A stretch of 24,761 nucleotides of DNA from Priapulus caudatus (Eukaryota; Priapulida; Priapulimorpha; Priapulimorphida; Priapulidae): the NCBI RefSeq assembly GCF_000485595.1, contig NW_014578295.1, positions 66,064-90,824 of the forward strand, read 5' to 3'. This document shows, one piece after another, positions 19,047 to 24,761 of the stretch. The notes under the pieces were generated by a model, which saw only the letters and a list, made by a program, of their open reading frames with translations, had not been told where the DNA came from and made no database searches. Within the stretch, counting starts at the first letter, position 1. The number at the start of each line of letters is the position of its first letter. The translations under genes and the position numbers were made by a program.

Positions 19047-19111
19047 CGCTGGCAGCAATTGATCCGTGCGCCGGCCTTTCGATTTGGCGCACGGATCAAT
19101 ATCTGCCAGCG
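19047..19111. repeat. Strong 23-pair hairpin
   Basis: cgctggcag (19047-19055) pairs with ctgccagcg (19103-19111), and ttgatccgtgcgcc (19059-19072) pairs with ggcgcacggatcaa (19086-19099). A 3x3 internal mismatch and a 13-base loop complete it. All 23 pairs are Watson-Crick. Its right half overlaps the start of dispersed-repeat copy B. It could be a transposon end, a structured RNA or a protein-binding site. Nothing in the sequence decides. Confidence 0.9.
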
Positions 19112-19255
19112 CGTGATACTTTCGTAGGACGTTCCCGCGGTCGCGTGCGCCTTGCCGCAGAACTGCGCGCAAGATTCGCGCTTAGCGGGCAGGATCAACA
19201 CCTCTCAGGCGACGCTTCTCTGGTATCCGATCTCTCATCTGGATATATGCACTGA
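19086..19255 (+). repeat. Old dispersed repeat, copy B
   Basis: Partner of 320-512, sharing an exact 17-mer at 19134-19150 and weaker similarity to about 19255. Reading from 19131, one frame gives Val-Pro-Ala-Val-Ala-Cys-Ala, as in copy A, and stays open to 19343. A TAG lies just upstream of that frame at 19126-19128. Confidence 0.6.
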
Positions 19256-19647
19256 GCGCGAACGCGGTGGCGGGAGGGCGCACTTGATTCGGTTGCCAGT
19301 GAGTTTATCAGAAGAATACCTGGCTACAGTACACGTCAGTTGAGCGCTGTCGCTCTGCGGCACTTGTTCTATTCCAAGTAGCGGTGACCCACATTATGCA
19401 CTAACACAGCTACTGCTTTCTATGTAAACCCACTTCGTTACAGATATATAGTCCATAGTAGAGTCCATATAACGCTGCATTAGAAAACCTGCGTTCAGAG
19501 CGAACTGGGACGTATACTAACTGGTGTGGATGTGCATAGGAGAGCAGGGCCTGTCACCTGTACGCGATGGGTTTTTTTACTGAGACGGCCTTTATGGGTG
19601 GTTGAACACCCGTTAGCGAGGCTATTCACTGTCAGGTCACATCTCCG

Positions 19648-19751
<104 letters not shown>

Positions 19752-19761
19752 NNNNNNNNNN
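19752..19761. other. Assembly gap of 10 N
   Basis: Ten N bases. The length is probably a placeholder. The gap falls at the end of a long TG tract and 155 bases before W2, so the join between the left part and W2 is not supported by contiguous sequence. Confidence 0.98.
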
Positions 19762-19916
19762 CATCTGCGATGGTGGGGGTGTCCTAACAATGATCTGAAC
19801 GCAACAGCGAGTCTGCATATCTGCGCCTAACAAATGTGGTACTACGCACGACTGAAATTTTACGTTTATAATCGTAGCAACAGACCTCAGATGAGCCCAG
19901 ACGCTCTGCGGCTCTT
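19762..19916. other. Short unique segment after the gap
   Basis: About 155 bases not repeated elsewhere, leading into W2. No gene is seen. Confidence 0.5.
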
Positions 19917-20699
19917 GTTATTATTTGCATCTTTTATCTGTTTTATATTGGCTCGAGCATGCTTTGTTTCTTAGCGGTTAGTGTATGGAGCGTTTAATGC
20001 GTGTTCTTGAATATTAAAAACTAATAGCGCTGCGGCGTTAGTGTGATCGGTAACGTCTCCATCTTATATTCTCGCCCTCTACTCCGGGGAATAGAACACG
20101 AAGACATGCATTGACATTGTCAAGGACATTGCAGTTGCATTTATTACAGGCCCCTCTTACAATCGGCTGGTTTTATTTGAGTTAGCCGCTACTATTACAA
20201 ACCACGCCATTTCCCCAGAGGTTTGCAACACGATTGCTGTAAAACGACGTAATGGAATTACTCTTGTGCGTGTCGATCATTCGTTCAAGAAAATTATCCT
20301 TTCAACAAAATTGCATGACGCGCAAACAAATTGTTCAAAATGCTATTAAATATTGTCATCAAACCATCGGCTTGCGAAAGCAAAATCATCGCGCCATCTT
20401 ATAAAAAGCGACGCCATATTTGTTCGTGTAGGCCTAGCTCTCGTTCATTACCTAAACAAACCCAGCCAAATTAAACGTAATTTCATCAATGCGACAGCGA
20501 CAAATGGGGCTTTGTGGTTCGATGACCGCTGATTCATTACCCCATCATGTTATGAAAGATCGAATATACGATATATATATATATTGTATACGGTCTTTGA
20601 TGTTATCGCACAAAAAATGTGCGCATGCTTCGTACGGCTATGATATCCAGACGATAGCGTTTCGTGTGCTACATCGCTAACACCTAGCTCTAGTACTAT

Positions 20700-20761
20700 A
20701 GCCCTCGTTGCCTCCGCTATAAGATGTGTTTTGCCTGTGGCAGTCAGTGGTAACGAGGGCT
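20700..20761. repeat. 10-bp stem inverted repeat in W2
   Basis: agccctcgtt (20700-20709) and aacgagggct (20752-20761) pair perfectly around a 42-base loop. Outer ctagtac/gtacctag words add gapped complementarity. W1 has the related site at 14768-14850. Confidence 0.7.
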
Positions 20762-23598
20762 GCAGTATACTAGTACCTAGTTAACAGCATAGTTCACCCT
20801 GCGGCTTATAACACAACTCGGGTTATCTCCCGCTTTACGGCAGTATAACCTTACTAGGTATTTACAAGCAGTCGTAACGTGATAAATAATAACAGCAACC
20901 AGGATCGGGACAACCCTGAAACCAAAGACCTACCCCTAGCAGCATAAACAAAATAGGTACCTCCCTACAAACCGTCGTTACAATGACAGTCAATAACACA
21001 AATCAGGTTCATGCCCATTTAAAAGAAATAACGATAAATAAACAAGGTGTTCTACTCCTACATACCGCCGCAACGATGCCAATCAATTATACAAATCAGG
21101 ATCACGGCCACATCAAAGAAATAATAATAAATAAATAATGTGTTATTGCAGTCCATTTATTAACATGGTGTTCGCGTAATTTAAGCGAGGGTGGTTAGAG
21201 AGCGTTACACCTATCACTGCTCGTCTTCGAGTAATCTCAACTCGTATTCATTAAGTATGTAAACGTGTACTCTATAACAGGAGGTGCGATCATAGTGATT
21301 AGTGGTACAGGCGGAGAAACTGCCACTATCGGGCACTGAATACAAATCTAAAAATGATCGCGAAAAGAACTCGGGATGTCGAATTTGGGGGTCAAGGGTC
21401 AAAGGTCAAAAATGTGTCAATGGAGGGGGAATATTTTTCCCTTAACTTAAGGTATAGGAAGAAATACGGAATTGCGGCACAAATCTCAACGGCTCGACCT
21501 ACGCTCTTAATATTCTATCAAGAGCTAATAATACCTAGAGTGTACAACGGAAAAACGGGAAAATAGTGCTATTTCACGACATGATTATTCTACTTTGCCT
21601 GCGAGTCTAGAATAATTTTATGGTACTGCATTAAGCAGAATTCTTTGCTCTCTAAAACAAGACCAACCGCTTGTCAATACGATACTCCTGGGCTGAGATA
21701 TTGGCTCCTAAACCTCCCTCCACAGGCATCACAGCGCCTCGAATCCACTTATTCACAGATACACGCCTCTAAGGTTGCTTCGTGAAAGTTCGGTTTTTCC
21801 GCCATAACTTTATGAATGAAGCGACTTTCGGGAGCATCGCCTATGCCTTTATCTCCCATTATCTTTCCTAGCACGGCTAATGCCCGTCATGATGGAGCCG
21901 GCAATGTTTCTTAATTAAGTTTTTACAATGCAGCTCAGTTACTATATGGTGTTGTAATAGTACCAAATTTGGGCATTGACATCATTTTCAGCGCTCCAAG
22001 CGGTGACGGAAACCGATAGCCGAAATGCTTAGAGGCGTGTAGGTTGCTGAATGATGTGGATTCGAGCGCTGTGATGCCTGTGGGAGGGGAGGTTTAGGAG
22101 CTAATATCTCAGCCTAGGAGTATTGTATTGACAAGCGTGGTCTTGTTTTAGAGAAGCAAAGAATTCTGCTTAATGCAGTACCATAAATTATTCTAGACTC
22201 GCAGGCAAGTAGAATAATATCATGTCGTGAAATAGCCCTATTTTCCGTTTTTCCGTTGTACACTCTAGGTATTATTAGCTCTTGATTCTATGTATAGTGT
22301 GATCTGGGGAGGAAACCGCATCACCAGCGGGAAATTGAGGTCACAGGTCAAAGGGCATGGGGAAAGATCAGATATCAGACATTTTCTCAGAACATGGTCT
22401 AACGGACGAGTGCAAAACTTTTTGTTTCAGCGCTGACCTACCGTTTTTATCACTTTATTGAAAGACCATGAAATCTACTTTCCCTGACGTGGCGAAAGAG
22501 TAAGTGTCTGATAACCTTTTGACCTCAAGAGAGGGTTAAACATTAATTTGTGACTGTTAACAAGGACTGAAACTGCTTTGCTTTTTGAAGCCCCTCCACC
22601 CGCCCACCCATACCACCCAGCCCCACCCCACTCTCCCCCTTCTCCGCCACGCCTCCCCACCACCACCACTACGTTCCGCGCTCGAAGCAATCTATGATAA
22701 CATGTTAATATAGCGAAGTCATTAAAGTTACACAGCTGTATCTTTATTACTGTACTACCAGTAGGTATAGCAAAGCCTATCATAGATTTTTGATCCTGTT
22801 TAGTAGTACCTAGACAAGTGTGCCCCGGACGGCCCGTCCTTGTAGAAACCGCAGTTTCAGTTCGATATTTGCACCGCACGCTCCCCCTATTGGCCATTAA
22901 TACAAAAGGGAATTACATTAGGGAATTCACTGGGAATTCGCTTAGTCTGTATTGTCGGGCAACAGTGACTGAACTGACACAGCGTTTGCTGGTAAGCATG
23001 TTCATCGTAACATCGTTGAAATTGTTGGCATCTAAAAGCGCACGAAAAACTATAAGTAAAACTGAAATAACCCTAATTAGCCTCAATGACTACGCCACCG
23101 CATGCACTCACGATGTTTACTCGGTGACCGATGCCCTCGGCAAAATCCCATTGTTGATACAAATCACACGTGCCTCAAACTCTTCAATGACGCCCCAGTG
23201 TGTTCAAGGCACATCCATAACACAAAACCCCAATGCCTCGATAGCTGAACGCCTAGAGCAGAGACGACACTGCTGAAAATGGTTTGGATCGAATCCCATT
23301 TGTTTTTTAATTATTTTCTGTGTTTTCTGTATTTTTCTAATGTTATCCATATTGTACATGATTTTATTTACAAAATTTAATAACAACAAATAATTTTTTG
23401 GGTTTATAGAGTTAGGGTTGAGTGTTGGGTCACAATGCACCATAAAAACGAGAGTTTGAGGTACGTGATTTGTATAAACCAATAGGATTTGGGAGTATGC
23501 AGGCACAGCTGTATATTACGCCATATACGTCATATGCGCACATGCGGAGTTTAAACGGTTGGTAGCAAGGGCAGATTCGTGATATTGTTCCGATACAA

Positions 23599-24075
23599 GC
23601 GCACGCACGCACACACGCTGTACTGCACACACACACTCATGGCACGCACGCATAGCACGCACGCACTTCTACGTGCACATTCATGGCACGCACGCACGCA
23701 ACGTGTACTACAACACACGACGTACGTCGACACGCACGCAACACATGCACACAGTGTACCTGCACACGCACGCACGCACGCACGAACGTGTACTGCACAC
23801 GCGCGCACGACACCGCGCGATCGCGCGACTGTACGTGCACACACAACGGACGCACGCACGCAGCATGCAAGGTAAGTTCAGAGCACGCACGCACGCACAT
23901 GTCTACGCGGACGCATCGCACGCGACGCACGTGTACGTGCACACGCACGCACACACACTCATGGCACGCACGTGTACGTGGCGCACGCACGTGATATCAC
24001 TGCAAATGCACACACGCGCGCACGCGCGAGGTGTACGTGCACACGCACGCACACACTCATGCTCGCGCACGCTCA
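23599..24075 (+). repeat. ACGC array (W2), longer and reordered
   Basis: This array fills about 477 bases against about 430 in W1. ACTCATG landmarks are present but unevenly spaced, and it includes words absent from W1 such as the 14-base palindrome cgcgcgatcgcgcg (23814-23827). The regular 104-base period of W1 is only visible toward the right end. Confidence 0.85.
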
Positions 24076-24170
24076 TGGAAGATTTGGAGCTGTACAGGCA
24101 ACCCCGCCTGCTGTACAACATACACTATAGCATGCGTCAGCTTACTTCACACCTGGAAGACGTACGGCTT

Positions 24171-24310
24171 CGTAGCACGTGGGCTAGCAGCGATTGGAAA
24201 GGAAAGCCATGCTGCACCATTGACTATAGTTTAATTGGACGGGACGCTGCAGGTCACACGTGGGGGTCACATGACTGTGACCACAGTGGTGTCCCACGGC
24301 TGTATATAAG
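24171..24310 (+). promoter_or_regulatory. Promoter-like module, W2 copy
   Basis: Second copy of the E-box and TATA module. TATATAAG is at 24303-24310. CACGTG boxes are kept upstream of it, except that the third reads CCACAGTGG through an inserted A. The GTCACATGACTGTGAC palindrome core is intact. Confidence 0.45.
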
Positions 24311-24572
24311 CTGGCGGCGTCAAGCTCCAAAGCAACACAGAGCCAGCTTGGCTCAGTCAGGGAAGCTCGCACCCTCCACTGCTCTTTAGTGCTGGCGGCT
24401 TGTCCGCCGCTGCTAGGTGACACAATGTAGGGTGAGCGGAGCTCGGTCACAAGCTCGCAAGGAAACACATGGCAGGACGATGATCACAGCCGCTTGCTGC
24501 CCTTTTCCTGACGCAAGAGATAACACAGCGCGGAGCGCAGCTCGGCTCAGTCAGGGAAGCTCGCACCTCACT

Positions 24573-24671
24573 GCTCGCGCACGCACGCCACGTGTAAGTT
24601 CACACGCGCGCGCATGCACACGCACGTGTACGTGCACACCGCACGCACGCAGCCACGCACGTGTACGTGCA
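24573..24671 (+). repeat. Short ACGC array after the island (W2)
   Basis: Counterpart of 18751-18842, slightly longer, with an added CGCGCGCATGCACACGC stretch. Confidence 0.85.
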
Positions 24672-24761
24672 CTACATAAAAGTGCTTTCTATCAGAACAT
24701 GTGGTCATTCATCGCTGTAAATGTCAGCAGCACGATTTGCTTCTGCCAACCACAACACATA

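Larger units (their letters stand above)
19917..24761 (+). repeat. Block W, copy 2 (runs off the window)
   Basis: Counterpart of 13924-18932. The last base corresponds to W1 position 18932, so the right limit of the duplication cannot be seen. Differences from W1 are mostly small indels, plus a shorter TA tract and a rearranged, longer ACGC array. No frame is open in both copies outside the arrays. Confidence 0.93.

Noticed and set aside
23404-23430. A TTAGGG word that could suggest telomeric repeat
   Set aside because: It is a single occurrence in ordinary sequence, with no tandem array.

Overview
The window looks like non-coding eukaryotic DNA, most likely metazoan. It is rich in microsatellites (TG/CG, TA, TTA, CTG), in GTGC/ACGC tandem arrays and in inverted repeats. 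I see no conserved protein-coding gene, no rRNA or tRNA gene, no bacterial-style operon and no CRISPR array. Almost every long open frame is the translation of a TG- or CA-rich array, which stays open in several frames on both strands. I cannot name the species from the sequence.

Layout: about 18 kb of the 24.8 kb consists of large near-duplicate blocks, which I call X, Y, Z and W. The order is: unique left flank (1-1414); TG/GC-rich array (1415-1972); short spacer and TA/TG microsatellites (1973-2335); X1 (2336-4710), Y1 (4711-5750), TG spacer (5751-6229), Z1 (6230-7867); short unique insert (7868-8023); Y2 alone (8024-9011) and a pure TG tract (9012-9049); X3 (9050-11024), Y3 (11025-11999), TG spacer (12000-12388), Z3 (12389-13889); TTA microsatellite; W1 (13924-18932); unique segment (18933-19648); TG/CG/TG tract running into a 10-N gap (19649-19761); short unique segment (19762-19916); W2 (19917 to the window end). 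Copies differ mainly by scattered one- to three-base insertions and deletions, with few substitutions, and the left-hand copy is always longer. Block edges fall in or next to simple repeats. This fits either un-purged, poorly polished long-read haplotypes or genuine recent duplications rearranged at microsatellites. The sequence alone cannot decide between them.

The most unusual intrinsic structure is in the X block. Between 10222 and 10663 there is a near head-to-tail chain of hairpins, including perfect 14-bp and 21-bp stems, a 28-bp palindrome with one mismatched pair and a nested cruciform. Some of these are also present in X1. The second structure of note is a roughly 500-bp non-repetitive island inside W (18247-18749, repeated at 24073-24571). 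It has three CACGTG E-boxes, a nested palindrome, a TATATAAG box and internal 37-bp direct repeats, and it is bracketed by 13-bp direct repeats between ACGC arrays. A separate, older dispersed repeat about 190 bp long links the left flank (320-512) to the unique segment after W1 (19086-19255).
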